Shown here piece by piece: positions 46,788 through 56,355 of a stretch of 64,000 nt of DNA. Both the position numbers and the translations under genes were made by a program. The stretch is from a bacterium. Lineage in GTDB: Bacteria > Verrucomicrobiota > Verrucomicrobiia > Verrucomicrobiales > Akkermansiaceae. The notes under the pieces were generated by a model. It saw only the letters and a program-made list of their open reading frames with translations, had not been told where the DNA came from and ran no database searches. Location: assembly GCA_018222765.1 (NCBI GenBank), contig JAAEZT010000004.1, positions 124,001 to 188,000 of the forward strand. Direction: 5' to 3'. Within the stretch, counting starts at the first letter, position 1; every line of letters begins with the position of its first letter.

Positions 46788-48062
46788 TTACTTCGACATC
46801 TTGAGACAGAGGAGTCTGTTTTGGCCCCGCATGATAAGGTGGCCTTTGGAGAGGGCCATGTTGCTCCAGTATTTCAGGTCGCGACGTTTATCGAGATTGG
46901 TTTCAAAGACGTTTGACTCGGCGAGAAGTTTGAAGCCGGAGGGATCGGGGTCGACGAGGCGGAGGACGCCACTTTCGCCATCTTGAATGATGATCATGCC
47001 ATCGGCAAAGATGCTGTTGCCCCGCCCCATGAAGGGCTCGTCGCCGGTGTTCCAGAGTTCTTTTCCTTCAAGAGTGTAGCAAGTTAATCCGCCGGTCTTA
47101 CGCTTGGCCTTGACCTTGTGGTTGGAGTTTTCGTTGGCGAGGAAGTAGAGGTGGTTGTCGATGAGAAGTGGCGGGTGAACCTGGGTCCCTTTCTTAATCT
47201 CCCAGAGGGTCTCAATTTTATACTCACTTCCTTGCTTCTTGACTGAGAGCATTTTGGAGCCCCCGTCATATCCACCCGATGCAAAGATGCGGTCCTGCCC
47301 AATTTGGACTGGCACGGTGATGGGAATGCGGTTTTGGTAGAGGTCGCTCTGCCAGAGTTTTTTTCCGGTTTTGGGTTCGAAACTGCTGAGTCCGGTTCCG
47401 TCAGTGGTGAGGATGACGATCTGTTCTTCTCCGCAGAGATTCATGATGGTTGGAGAGGAGTGAGTGTTGCCGAAGCCGTCACTTTTCCAAAGTTCCTCGC
47501 CGGTCTTTTTATCCCAACCGACAATGCCGGTGTCCTCACCAAAGGGAGTGACGATGAGGACATCGCCGACGACAAGGACGCACTGGGCATAGCCCCACTT
47601 CGGGGTGTCGGCATCTGGGTAGCGCTTCTTGAGAGAAACTTTCCAGTCGGGCTTGTGGGTCTTGCGATTGATGCGGAAGACCTCTCCAAATGGTCCGATG
47701 AAGTAGGCGGCGTCCTCTTCCACAGTGGGGACACTCCGGGAGCCGGGAAAGGGAGGTTCCCCTTCGGAGGGACTTTCGTAGTTCCACTGTTCCTTGCCGT
47801 CTTTCAAGCTAAGGCAGCGCAGGATGTCTTTTTCCTTGGAGACGCGATCAACAATAAAGACTTCGTCGCCCACGACGGCGGCACCTCCGAAGCCCTCTTC
47901 GAGTTTGGCCTCCCAGAGAAGTTCAGGGCCTTCCTTGGGGAAGGATTTGAGCAGGTTTGTTTCGGTGGAGAATCCATCGCGGGTGGGCCCGAGAAAGTGA
48001 GGCCAGTCGACGGCTGCGAGGGACGAAAGGGCGAGGAATGAGAAAAGAATTGAAAGTTTCAT
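46788..48062 (-). CDS. Secreted PQQ-like beta-propeller repeat protein
   Basis: 424 residues from the ATG at 48062, with a signal peptide (LSILFSFLALSSLAAVDW). Repeats of about 50 residues with WD/KTG-type loops (WPHFLGPTRDGFS, GWDKKTGEELWKSDGF, SSFEPKTGKKLWQSDLYQ) form a beta-propeller of the pyrroloquinoline-quinone type without the catalytic dehydrogenase residues. Such secreted proteins are very common in Planctomycetes and Verrucomicrobia and their role is usually unknown. It is convergent with dapL. Confidence 0.9.
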   Translation of the reverse strand: MKLSILFSFLALSSLAAVDWPHFLGPTRDGFSTETNLLKSFPKEGPELLWEAKLEEGFGGAAVVGDEVFIVDRVSKEKDILRCLSLKDGKEQWNYESPSEGEPPFPGSRSVPTVEEDAAYFIGPFGEVFRINRKTHKPDWKVSLKKRYPDADTPKWGYAQCVLVVGDVLIVTPFGEDTGIVGWDKKTGEELWKSDGFGNTHSSPTIMNLCGEEQIVILTTDGTGLSSFEPKTGKKLWQSDLYQNRIPITVPVQIGQDRIFASGGYDGGSKMLSVKKQGSEYKIETLWEIKKGTQVHPPLLIDNHLYFLANENSNHKVKAKRKTGGLTCYTLEGKELWNTGDEPFMGRGNSIFADGMIIIQDGESGVLRLVDPDPSGFKLLAESNVFETNLDKRRDLKYWSNMALSKGHLIMRGQNRLLCLKMSK

Positions 48063-48282
48063 GCCGAAAGATGGGCTATCCTTAGATTGAGATGCGGGGC
48101 GGCAAGTAAAAAAGAAACGCGCTCCCAAAAAGTTGAACAAGTGATTTAACCATTAATCCTATTCATGGGACACGTTCTGTGGGGACATGGACATTCAAAG
48201 TCCCACGGAAGGAGGCGTGCCTCTGCGTTCCGCTAAGAAAGACCGCAAGGACGGAGTCCTCCGATTGGTGGAGCAGGAGCGT

Positions 48283-48486
48283 TTACTGGTCCGCTGTTTC
48301 CTTGATGTCAGTCAAGGCAGCGATGAAATCTCCGAGGATCTCCGCAGGCACCATGATGGTGTCGCGATTGCCGCTGACGTCTTCCGTGATTTTTACCACG
48401 CGTCCGCGTTGGTTTTCTTTGAGATCCATAAAAAAGATCTTCCGATCCGCGAGAATTTTTTCGGTATGTAAGATTTCTTGGTCCAC
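48283..48486 (-). CDS. PurA-like (PUR domain) nucleic-acid-binding small protein
   Basis: 67 residues from a GTG at 48486, preceded by the ribosome site AGGA five bases upstream; a TTG at 48540 would add 18 residues. The single repeat DRKIFFMDLKENQRGRVVKITEDVSGNRDTIMVPAEILGDF matches the PUR-domain pattern of Bacteroidetes DUF3276 and spirochaete BpuR proteins, which bind single-stranded DNA or RNA as dimers. It lies 66 bases downstream of the dus gene on the same strand. Confidence 0.72.
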   Translation of the reverse strand: MDQEILHTEKILADRKIFFMDLKENQRGRVVKITEDVSGNRDTIMVPAEILGDFIAALTDIKETADQ

Positions 48487-48552
48487 AGCTTTCCTGAGTA
48501 ATTTCAATAATAGGGTCTCGCCTGAGACCGGTGAAGTCAATGTGAAACTTGT

Positions 48553-49584
48553 TCATCCTTCGGGAGGGAGAAATTGGGAAAATCCGCAGAAGAGCTTGGA
48601 GTTCTCCGGAGGGAGATCAGGAGCGGGTTGATCATGATCAAGAAACTCACTACAGGTGCCGAAAAACTCTTCCCTCGTCTTCACCCTGCGAATGGTGTGT
48701 TCGAATTCTGGAACGTGTCCCTGGGAGATGTAGATCAAGTATTTCTTCATCTTCTGGATATGCTTGGCCTCGATAAAGCTAGGGATTTCCCGGGCCGTTT
48801 CCTCGTAAAGCAACTCGATGTATGCCTTCACCATTTTGCCGGTGACGGCGGGGATTGGTTCGTCGAGAAAGGCGGCGTGGAGTTGTGGAAAGATCCAGGG
48901 GTGACGGATAGCCCCGCGACCAATCATAAGTCCGGCGGCTTGGGTTTCCTCGAGATAAGCGAGGCCGGTGAGGAGGTTGACGACATTGCCATTGGCGATG
49001 ACCGGACAGGAAAGCTTTTCGACGGCCTGGCGAATTTTCTCAGGATGAACGGGCGTTTGGTATCGTTCTCTAACAGTTCTCCCGTGAACAGTGAGGAGAT
49101 CAATGGCGTGCTTTTTAAACACAGAGAGGAGGCCGTCGAATTCGTCGGGTGATTCGTATCCGACGCGGGTCTTCACGGTGAAGGGAAGGTCATCACAAGC
49201 GTCGCGCAAGTTGCCGAGGAGTTCGTTGATTTTTTCGGGGTTTCGGAGAAGTCCTCCGCCAGCGTCTTTTCGACAAACAACCGGTGCGGGACAGCCGAGG
49301 TTGAGGTCAATTCCCGCGATGGGATGTTTCTTTAGAAGTTGGACCGTGCGAACCAATTCGCTCGCGTCTTGTCCGATCAACTGTGCGATGATCGGGCGTC
49401 CAGTGGGATTCTCGGTGATGGAGCGGAGGATGTAAGGATCGAGATTGGAATGAATGTGGACGCGGAAGTATTCGGTGACGTAGACGTCGGCACCGCCCAA
49501 CTGGGCCATGACCCGCATAAAGGGCAGGTCGGTCACATCTTGCATGGGAGCAAGAAAAAGAGCGGGTCTATCGGTGGGGAGCAT
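48553..49584 (-). CDS. tRNA-dihydrouridine synthase
   Basis: 343 residues of the FMN-dependent Dus family, which reduces uridines in tRNA. Motifs: LAPMQDVTDLPFR-like start, YVTEYF, LNLGCPAPVVCRKDAGGGLL with the catalytic Cys, VKTRVG, LTVHGRT and IGRGAIRHPWIF. The start shares one base with the DUF58 stop (TAATG), so translation is coupled. Which of DusA, B or C it is cannot be settled; the C-terminal helical domain is long. Confidence 0.94.
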   Translation of the reverse strand: MLPTDRPALFLAPMQDVTDLPFMRVMAQLGGADVYVTEYFRVHIHSNLDPYILRSITENPTGRPIIAQLIGQDASELVRTVQLLKKHPIAGIDLNLGCPAPVVCRKDAGGGLLRNPEKINELLGNLRDACDDLPFTVKTRVGYESPDEFDGLLSVFKKHAIDLLTVHGRTVRERYQTPVHPEKIRQAVEKLSCPVIANGNVVNLLTGLAYLEETQAAGLMIGRGAIRHPWIFPQLHAAFLDEPIPAVTGKMVKAYIELLYEETAREIPSFIEAKHIQKMKKYLIYISQGHVPEFEHTIRRVKTREEFFGTCSEFLDHDQPAPDLPPENSKLFCGFSQFLPPEG

Positions 49585-50735
49585 TAACGGGAGGATTTGA
49601 CCGGAGTCATTTTGAAGTTCATATCCCGCTTGCCGTAATTGTGCTGTTGAATGTCAACGATGAGGACTTTGCGATCGGGGAGAATGTGGCTCCAGGCCGC
49701 CGGAGGCATATCGGAAATTATGACAAGGGCATCTTCCGGGGGCGTTTCTAGAATGGTGGCGACGAGATTGTGGGCTTCGGTATCACCGGCGCGCTTGGCA
49801 TTTGCTAGGACGGTGAGCGCCTCACTCCAAGCTGAAAATTGGAAGCTGGGGAGGGATTTCCAGGCGAGGAAATCACTGGTGAAGGTGGCAGGCACGCCCA
49901 TGCTGCGAAGGTGCCGTAGGGTGCCGCACAGGAGGGAGAGGGCGCGTTCGAAGAGGTCGGTGCGGATGAGGACGCCGTCAGTGCCGAAGCTGTGGAAAAT
50001 GACGGTCGCTTTGCGGGGGCGAATGCCGGGTGGATCAAATTCACGCACGCGGGGAGCTCGACCACGGGCGAGAGAGCGGATTGTGGCGGGCCAGTGGAGT
50101 TGTTTGGCGGGATCGCCCGGGCGGAAGGGGCGGAGTCCTCGGGGCTCGCCCGGAGCGTTGCCGGTTTGGAATCCTTCGCCGTGCCAGGCGTCGTCGAACT
50201 CGCCGCTGGCGAAGAATTCCCGGGGTAGAAGGGCTTTGGGGAAGACAAGGATTTCCAGCCTAATTGTAATTCGTTTTTGGTGGGTGAAAATGTTCAGGGG
50301 AAAGCCGGAGGAGAGAAGAGAGAGTGGATTGTTGACCACTCCCCGGTTGGGGATGGAGCCGCGCAACTTGGAGGTCGCCGAGGAACCGGCCGCAGCCCAT
50401 TTTACATGGGTGTGAATACGGGTGCCATTGGTAAGATTTAGTTGGATGTCGATTCCGTGAGTATCGAAGAGGCTGCGATGGTTTTCGAGCGAGAGCCGAA
50501 AATCCATCGGAGTGTCTGCGAAAACCCGGGCGGGGGCCTGGAGGTGGAGTTTGAGATTCGAGAGATTCCAACGCCCGATGACAAAGACAATGGCGAGGAC
50601 AATGAGTCCCACCAGTCCGAGGGAGATAAGCGGACCGTCAATCCTGAGAATACCCGCCGAGAACAGGGCCAGGGAAGCTCCCAGAAATGCTGCGCCGCGC
50701 GGAGTTAAGCTCATTGAGGGAGTGTGTCCCGACAT
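49584..50735 (-). CDS. DUF58 domain-containing protein
   Basis: 383 residues from an ATG at 50735; an ATG at 50714 is equally possible and no Shine-Dalgarno site decides. Two membrane segments lie near residues 15-50, followed by a soluble beta-rich part and the DUF58 core, seen as GEPRGLRPFRPGDPAKQLHWPATIRS. These proteins usually sit beside MoxR ATPase and von Willebrand genes and act in assembly of envelope complexes, but here the only partner is dus, whose start overlaps this stop. Confidence 0.88.
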   Translation of the reverse strand: MSGHTPSMSLTPRGAAFLGASLALFSAGILRIDGPLISLGLVGLIVLAIVFVIGRWNLSNLKLHLQAPARVFADTPMDFRLSLENHRSLFDTHGIDIQLNLTNGTRIHTHVKWAAAGSSATSKLRGSIPNRGVVNNPLSLLSSGFPLNIFTHQKRITIRLEILVFPKALLPREFFASGEFDDAWHGEGFQTGNAPGEPRGLRPFRPGDPAKQLHWPATIRSLARGRAPRVREFDPPGIRPRKATVIFHSFGTDGVLIRTDLFERALSLLCGTLRHLRSMGVPATFTSDFLAWKSLPSFQFSAWSEALTVLANAKRAGDTEAHNLVATILETPPEDALVIISDMPPAAWSHILPDRKVLIVDIQQHNYGKRDMNFKMTPVKSSR

Positions 50736-50963
50736 GTCATGAGGAGCAAGAAATGGCGGTGTGTTTTCCTCTGGCCTCAAGACAGGCCTCTCATGAATTG
50801 TCAGTTTCCTTAATCAATATTCGGGAGATTTCCCAAGCTCAATGAGCGGATTGTCTAATGAGGGAGTCCTTTTCCCTGAAATGACTCCCCCTATTTGGGA
50901 AGGCCATGTCCTTCTCTCTGAGATCTTTAGGCACTTCCGCGTCTATTTTAACAACTGTAGTTT

Positions 50964-50990
50964 CCTGCTCATCAATCGTTGATGAGCGGG
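50964..50990. repeat. Intergenic inverted repeat (operator-like palindrome)
   Basis: Bases 50964-50975 pair with 50979-50990 over 12 positions (one T-G pair) around a three-base loop. There is no T tract on either side, so it is not a typical terminator. It lies upstream of the DUF58-dus operon and could be a regulator site. Confidence 0.45.
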
Positions 50991-51073
50991 TCGATGGGTT
51001 TCAGCTTTTTAGATAACACAAGCGAGACCCACAAAGCTAATGAAAAGCGGGAGTCGGAAGAGTTGAGATACAA

Positions 51074-51104
51074 AAAAGGCCACCCTTTGTCAGAGTGGCC
51101 TTTT
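51074..51104 (-). terminator. Terminator after the PVC-type dehydrogenase gene
   Basis: A perfect 10-base stem (51074-51083 with 51095-51104) has an 11-base loop; read on the minus strand it runs into a T tract (51077-51072). It ends the minus-strand gene that stops at 51120. Confidence 0.87.
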
Positions 51105-51119
51105 GGAAGGTGAGAGCGC

Positions 51120-53780
51120 TTACTTGTATTCTTTTAGGAAGGCTACGAGGTCGGCGACGTCCTGTGGGCTGAGGCCCATTTGGTCGGCGGAGAGCATCAG
51201 GGAATAGTTCATCCCGCTCTGCTTCTTGATCATTTTACGGGGAATCAACTGGGTGACGCCTCCGGTGGAAGTGATCGTGGTGGGGTCGGTTTTGGCGAAG
51301 GCGAGTCCCTGGATTTTCTTACCATCTTTCAGTTGAAGAGTGGTGCCTTTGAATCCGTGGGAAATGTCTGCGGTTGGGTCAACGATGGCCCGGGCGATGA
51401 CGTCGGCGGGTTGGCCTCCGCCCCATCCCTTGAGGCTGGGACCGTAGTTGATGCCGGCTCCGTTGAACTCATGACACATAATGCAGCGGGTCGCAGTGGT
51501 TTTGCCTCTGTCGGCATTGCCTTTGAGCTTGAGAACGTCATCGACGGAGAACTTGGGCGTTTCTTGACGGGGGGCTGTTATCGGCAGAGCCACGACTTTG
51601 TCGGGATCGTAAATGCCGCGCTTCTTGAGCTCTGCCATGAGGTCATAATCGCGCCATTCGCCGATGGCATTTCGGAAGAGCCAGTATGTCGCGTCCTTCT
51701 TGGTGAGGGAATTGTCGCAAAGCGTCAACATGGCGTCGGCAGCGGAGCGATGGTTGATGAAGGCTAGGGACTCGATCGCCAAGGCGCGTTGCTCGGCGGT
51801 GGGATCATTGGATTGCGCGAACTCCAAAAGATCGGGAACAGCAGCAGAGGGCCAGAGACGCCAGGTGACTTTCAGGGCGCGGTCGGACCACTCCTGGTTG
51901 CTGGCTTCCTTGAGGGCGAGCCAGATTTCGTTCTCCTTGTTGGCTGCTCCGAGTCCAAAGGCTTCGAGGGCGTTTTTGTCATCGACTTCAAGCTTCTTGG
52001 CGAGAGTGATGAATATATCCTTCGTCTTGTCGGCGGGAAGGTCGCGCATGGAGAGGGCGACATCTCGACGAACTCCGGTGTCGGGGTCGTTGGCGAGCTT
52101 GGCGGCGTAGGGCAGGATATCCTGTCCGGCACGGCGGAAGGCGCGGTAGGCCGCGATGCGGATTTGCGGGTCCTTTTTGTTGTTCAGGAGCATCTCGCAA
52201 GTAGCCCGGCCGGATTTGCCAAGGTGCGGAAGAATCCAGATCGCGCGGGCAGCGACAAACCTATTGGCGTTGGGTTTGCTGAGCATTTTTTGCAGGGCGG
52301 GAACGGCTTTTTCTCCGTGTTTTTTGAGTGCCATAAACCCGAGATAGCGGGTGTTGATGGCGGGTGACTTGAGAGCAGTGATCGCGCCGTCGATGGTCTT
52401 GAGGTCAAACTTGGGGACCTTGGATTTAAATCCTTTTGGTGCGATACGGTAAATCGTCCCGGAGCAGGAATTGTCGAGGTCGGCGTGTCCGCCAACGCGT
52501 CCGTCAAACCAATCAGTGACATAGACCGCGCCGTCGGGACCAACGGTGACATCGGAGGGGCGGAACTGGTAGCGGGTTTCCTTGCTCATCTTGCGGGTGC
52601 CCCCAACAAAGTCGGAGCCGAAGAACTCATCCTTGAGGTTGGTGGTGAGGAAGCTGCCGCGGTCGAGTTTGAAGGTCGCGCCCTCCGGAGTGGGCTGGTA
52701 GTGGAAGATCGTATTTCGTCCGGGTTCGCAGGAGAGGAAGGAGCCCACGAAGGATTCCCCGAGTGCTCCGTTCTCATACATGGTGACTCCGGTGGGAGAA
52801 CCGCCACCGTAAACATCGCCGGCGTGCATTGTTCCGGGATCAAGCTGACGCCAGTGAGCGCTTTGGTGTTCCTGGCCGGGACGTTTGACATCGCGGTAGC
52901 CTTGCTTGCCATCGCGTGTGAAGTATCCAGCACATCCGTATTCCAGAATGTAGGAAACACGACAAGCCGGTGGATCGTCGTTGTCGTTCTGGAAGGTGTT
53001 GCCAAAGGAACTAACGGATTGCTCGTAGGAATTTCGGTAGCCGTGTCCGGTGATTTCGGCGTTGGTGCCGTCGGGATTCATGCGGACGGTGAAGCCGGAA
53101 GTCCAGACGTGACCGTCATCGGATTTCTTGCCGGAGCTGGCGCGGTGATCGACGAGAAATTCTCCGCCGCCGCCTTTATAAGTGCCGCCCATGTAGAAAG
53201 TCTTGCCGGACTTGTCTTTGAAGATCGCGCCACAGTTTCCATTGTTGAAATAGAGCTTTCCGTCGGGTCCGCCGGTGACGGAGTGGAGCGAGTGATCGTG
53301 GTTGCGTGCGTTGAACCCGGTGAGGATAACTTCGCGTTTGTCGACCTTGGGATCGAATTTCAGGTCGTTATCGACATCGGTGTATTTAATCAGATCGGGC
53401 GGTTGGGAAACCCAGATTTCATTTCCGAAAACGGCCACGCCAAGTGGAGCAATGAGGCCTTTTTCCTGGACGAAGGTGTGGGAGGAATCGCATTTTCCGT
53501 CACCATTGGTGTCCTGAAGGACCGCGATGCGGTCACCTCCGGGCCGTCGTCCGTTGTGGCGTCGGTAGTTGACGCCCTCGGCCACCCAGATTCGACCGGC
53601 GTGGTCGATGTCCATGTTGGTGGGGTTGTAGAGATTTGGGGTGGTGGCCCAGACTGACACTTCGAGATCACCCATGGCTTTGAAGGCCGAGGTGTCGACG
53701 CTGACTGGAGTGTCTTTGGGTTTCCAGTCTTCTTGAGCCAGAAGAGGATTGATTAACAGGAAGGCGAGACTTTTTCTCAT
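51120..53780 (-). CDS. PVC-type membrane-bound dehydrogenase with heme-binding CxxCH domain
   Basis: 886 residues from the ATG at 53780, with a signal peptide (KSLAFLLINPLLAQ). The first 450 residues form a beta-propeller dehydrogenase-like domain (DIDHAGRIWVAEGVNYR, VGPDGAVYVTDWFDGRVGGH). Residues about 480-730 contain HEAT-like repeats, and the C-terminal region has a cytochrome c heme site Cys-Ile-Met-Cys-His (CIMCHEF) followed by a small domain ending DLVAFLKEYK. This combination is almost confined to Planctomycetes and Verrucomicrobia; substrates are unproven, perhaps carbohydrates. Confidence 0.95.
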   Translation of the reverse strand: MRKSLAFLLINPLLAQEDWKPKDTPVSVDTSAFKAMGDLEVSVWATTPNLYNPTNMDIDHAGRIWVAEGVNYRRHNGRRPGGDRIAVLQDTNGDGKCDSSHTFVQEKGLIAPLGVAVFGNEIWVSQPPDLIKYTDVDNDLKFDPKVDKREVILTGFNARNHDHSLHSVTGGPDGKLYFNNGNCGAIFKDKSGKTFYMGGTYKGGGGEFLVDHRASSGKKSDDGHVWTSGFTVRMNPDGTNAEITGHGYRNSYEQSVSSFGNTFQNDNDDPPACRVSYILEYGCAGYFTRDGKQGYRDVKRPGQEHQSAHWRQLDPGTMHAGDVYGGGSPTGVTMYENGALGESFVGSFLSCEPGRNTIFHYQPTPEGATFKLDRGSFLTTNLKDEFFGSDFVGGTRKMSKETRYQFRPSDVTVGPDGAVYVTDWFDGRVGGHADLDNSCSGTIYRIAPKGFKSKVPKFDLKTIDGAITALKSPAINTRYLGFMALKKHGEKAVPALQKMLSKPNANRFVAARAIWILPHLGKSGRATCEMLLNNKKDPQIRIAAYRAFRRAGQDILPYAAKLANDPDTGVRRDVALSMRDLPADKTKDIFITLAKKLEVDDKNALEAFGLGAANKENEIWLALKEASNQEWSDRALKVTWRLWPSAAVPDLLEFAQSNDPTAEQRALAIESLAFINHRSAADAMLTLCDNSLTKKDATYWLFRNAIGEWRDYDLMAELKKRGIYDPDKVVALPITAPRQETPKFSVDDVLKLKGNADRGKTTATRCIMCHEFNGAGINYGPSLKGWGGGQPADVIARAIVDPTADISHGFKGTTLQLKDGKKIQGLAFAKTDPTTITSTGGVTQLIPRKMIKKQSGMNYSLMLSADQMGLSPQDVADLVAFLKEYK

Positions 53781-53866
53781 GAGAAAATCAGTACGCCCAA
53801 TTGCTCGCTCAGTATCAAGCAATTTCTCTGGTTGAAAGGAGCGCGGGTTTCGATAGGTAGGGGATC

Positions 53867-55300
53867 ATGATGTTGAAGAAATGGTCTTTGTTGGTTGCTG
53901 TGACGGTAATGTGGGCACAGGTTCAGGCGAAATCGTATGTTCTGATCCTCGTGGATGATCTGGGCTACATGGATATCGGGGCATATAATCCGAAGAGTTT
54001 TTACGAAACGCCAAATATCGATGCGTTGGCGAAGTCGGGGGTGAAATTCACCGATGGCTATGCAGCCAATCCGGTGTGCTCGCCGACGCGCTTTGGGATT
54101 CAGACCGGGCGCTATCCCACCCGGAAGGACTGCACGAATTTCTTCAGCGGGAGACGCGGCGGGAAGTTCGCCAGTGCCCCTTTGCATGATCGCCTGGATC
54201 ACGACGAAGTGACGATTGCGGAGGCACTGAGGGAACAGGGCTATGCGACATTTTTTGCAGGTAAGTGGCATCTTGGACCGACGGAGGAGTTTTGGCCCAA
54301 GAAGCATGGCTACGATGTCAATGCGGGTGGATTTGCAAAAGGTGGACCGTATGGCGGGAAGAAGTATTTTTCGCCTTATGGAAATCCGCGCTTGAGTGAC
54401 GGACCGGATGGCGAGCACTTGCCGGATCGTCTCGCAACCGAGACCTGTAACTTTATGGAAGCGAACAAAGGAAAGCCTTTCTTCGCGATGTTGTCGTTCT
54501 ATTCGGTGCATACTCCCTTGATTGGCCGCCCTGACTTGGTGGAGAAGTATCGTAAGAAGGCCGGGAAGATTTCCGGACAGGAATTCGGTGATGAGGAACA
54601 AGTCTTCGGGAAGAAGCCTCGGAAAGTGCGTATTTTGCAAAAGCATGCCGTCTACGCCGCGATGGTGGAGGCGATGGACCAAGCCGTCGGTAAGGTGATG
54701 AAGAAAGTCACCGAATTGGGATTGGATGATGAAGTGGTGATTTGTTTCACCTCGGACAATGGCGGCCTTTCGACCTCGGAAGGCTCACCAACTTCGAACC
54801 TTCCGTTACGGGGAGGCAAGGGATGGATTTATGAAGGAGGAATCCGTGAGCCCTTCATCGTGAAGTGGCCCGGAGTGACCAAAGCCGGCACCGTGAGTAG
54901 CGTGCCCGTCATGAGCACCGACTTTATGCCGACTTTCGTCAACGCTTCGGGAGGCAAGGTGAAGGCGAAAATTGATGGCGTGGATTTGATGCCACTGCTG
55001 AAAGGCGGCGAGCTGAAGCGCGAGGCGCTTTTCTGGCACTATCCACATTATAGTAATCAGGGCGGGTTTCCCTCAGGTGCGGTGCGAATGGGAGACTGGA
55101 AGCTTGTCGAGCGATACGAAGACGGCCGCGTGCATCTCTATAATCTCAAGGATGATCCCGGTGAGTTGAAGGATTTGAAGGAGGGGAATGAAGCGCTCGT
55201 AAAATCAATGCGCGCGAAGTTGCACGCCTGGTACAAGGAAACCGACGCGAAGTTTCTTCAGCCGAAGAAGGGGCAGAAGGAAAAGCCCTGGAGGCCGTAG
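53867..55300 (+). CDS. Secreted sulfatase (Cys-type)
   Basis: 477 residues with a signal peptide (about residues 4-21). The sulfatase formylglycine site is Cys71-Ser-Pro-Thr-Arg in NPVCSPTRFGIQTGRYP, the substrate-binding start is VLILVDDLGYMDIGAY, and metal residues are seen in TSDNGGLSTSEG. It hydrolyses sulfate esters, most likely of carbohydrates, outside the cytoplasm. It is divergent (86 bases) from the dehydrogenase gene. No maturation enzyme gene is in the window. Confidence 0.95.
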   Translation: MMLKKWSLLVAVTVMWAQVQAKSYVLILVDDLGYMDIGAYNPKSFYETPNIDALAKSGVKFTDGYAANPVCSPTRFGIQTGRYPTRKDCTNFFSGRRGGKFASAPLHDRLDHDEVTIAEALREQGYATFFAGKWHLGPTEEFWPKKHGYDVNAGGFAKGGPYGGKKYFSPYGNPRLSDGPDGEHLPDRLATETCNFMEANKGKPFFAMLSFYSVHTPLIGRPDLVEKYRKKAGKISGQEFGDEEQVFGKKPRKVRILQKHAVYAAMVEAMDQAVGKVMKKVTELGLDDEVVICFTSDNGGLSTSEGSPTSNLPLRGGKGWIYEGGIREPFIVKWPGVTKAGTVSSVPVMSTDFMPTFVNASGGKVKAKIDGVDLMPLLKGGELKREALFWHYPHYSNQGGFPSGAVRMGDWKLVERYEDGRVHLYNLKDDPGELKDLKEGNEALVKSMRAKLHAWYKETDAKFLQPKKGQKEKPWRP

Positions 55301-55419
55301 TTGAGGAAGAGATGTTTCTCTGACGGTGACCAGAGGTAGTAGGGCATATTACAGGAGCGATCACATCGTAGATGGGGACATGGGTATTTATGAACCCAAG
55401 CCGAAAAGCAGATCGGTGT

Positions 55420-56070
55420 TTAGTTCAAGTAGTTGAGCTTATCAAAGACCCAACCACCGCTTTTAGTGACGAGGCCGAGGGGGCCGGGGATGCGGTCGCG
55501 TTTGATGGTGAGGGTGAGGGTCGAGAGGTTGACCTTTGAGTTGAGGGAATTGAGGCGCTGGGAGAGTTGGTCGATCTCGGTCTGCAGGCGTGCGAGCTCC
55601 TTTTCAATTTTGAGAATGTCCGAGACCTCGGTGGCTTTGGCGAGGAGGCTGCGGAGCCGGGCGCGCAGGGCGGTCTTGTTTTTGAGCTCGGCGGAGAGGT
55701 CGCGGTGTTGGGCGGTGACATCGTCGCTCGAAATGTGCTTGTGTGTGACCTTTCCTGCGGATTCCAATTGAGTGAGGAGGGGCTCGAGGTAGGTGGGATG
55801 GACTTTAATGGTGGCCTCGTAGCGGTTCTCGCTCATGGACGAGGAATGGAGGTGGCCATGGGAGGTTTTTACGAGCGCGATTGATTTGTCGGCGCTGGAT
55901 TTGAGGGAACGGCTTTTCATCGTCATGGAAGCCTTCTTGGTGAGTTTGCGATTCAGCGAAGCTCCGTCTGATTTTGCTGAAAGAGAGTTGGAAGCTGGTG
56001 AGGAAGCCAGCTGAGAAGAGCAAGAGGTGATGATGAGAGCGGGAATGAGAAATAGGGCCTTTGTTTTCAT
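55420..56070 (-). CDS. DUF4349-like lipoprotein
   Basis: 216 residues from the ATG at 56070, chosen for the lipoprotein signal KTKALFLIPALIITSC with its lipobox. Residues about 85-190 show the DUF4349 pattern: a periplasmic beta-alpha-coil domain (ISSDDVTAQHRDLSAELKNKTALRARLRSLLAKA, DILKIEKELARLQTEIDQLSQRLNSL) with a long helical stretch. Typical DUF4349 proteins end with a membrane helix, which is not evident here. Function unknown. Confidence 0.8.
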   Translation of the reverse strand: MKTKALFLIPALIITSCSSQLASSPASNSLSAKSDGASLNRKLTKKASMTMKSRSLKSSADKSIALVKTSHGHLHSSSMSENRYEATIKVHPTYLEPLLTQLESAGKVTHKHISSDDVTAQHRDLSAELKNKTALRARLRSLLAKATEVSDILKIEKELARLQTEIDQLSQRLNSLNSKVNLSTLTLTIKRDRIPGPLGLVTKSGGWVFDKLNYLN

Positions 56071-56355
56071 GTGCTGGAAAAGTAGCACAAATGGAAATGA
56101 GCGCAAACATAAATGCTGCAAAAACAGCATATTTCGGAGGCGGGCAGGTTCTGGCCGGCCAGAAGCCCGGCACAGGGTAGAAATCCCACGCTCCACATCC
56201 CAGGAAAGCTACAGACTTAAACCCGATCGCTAATCGCCAATTGGTAAATGACGGGGCTTTCTAAATTCCCTCGGGTGCAGTTCTAAAACTCTCCTGTAAA
56301 AAAACCACTTTCGGCAGTGTATTGTCGGCTGATAGTTCGCAAACTTCACGAATCA

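Larger units (their letters stand above)
50736..51119. other. Gap holding a palindrome and a terminator
   Basis: No gene is visible in these 384 bases. They contain an inverted repeat (50964-50990) and a minus-strand terminator (51074-51104), listed separately. Confidence 0.5.

Noticed and set aside
48187-48471. 94-codon plus-strand frame
   Set aside because: It overlaps the PurA-like gene on the opposite strand and has no family resemblance.
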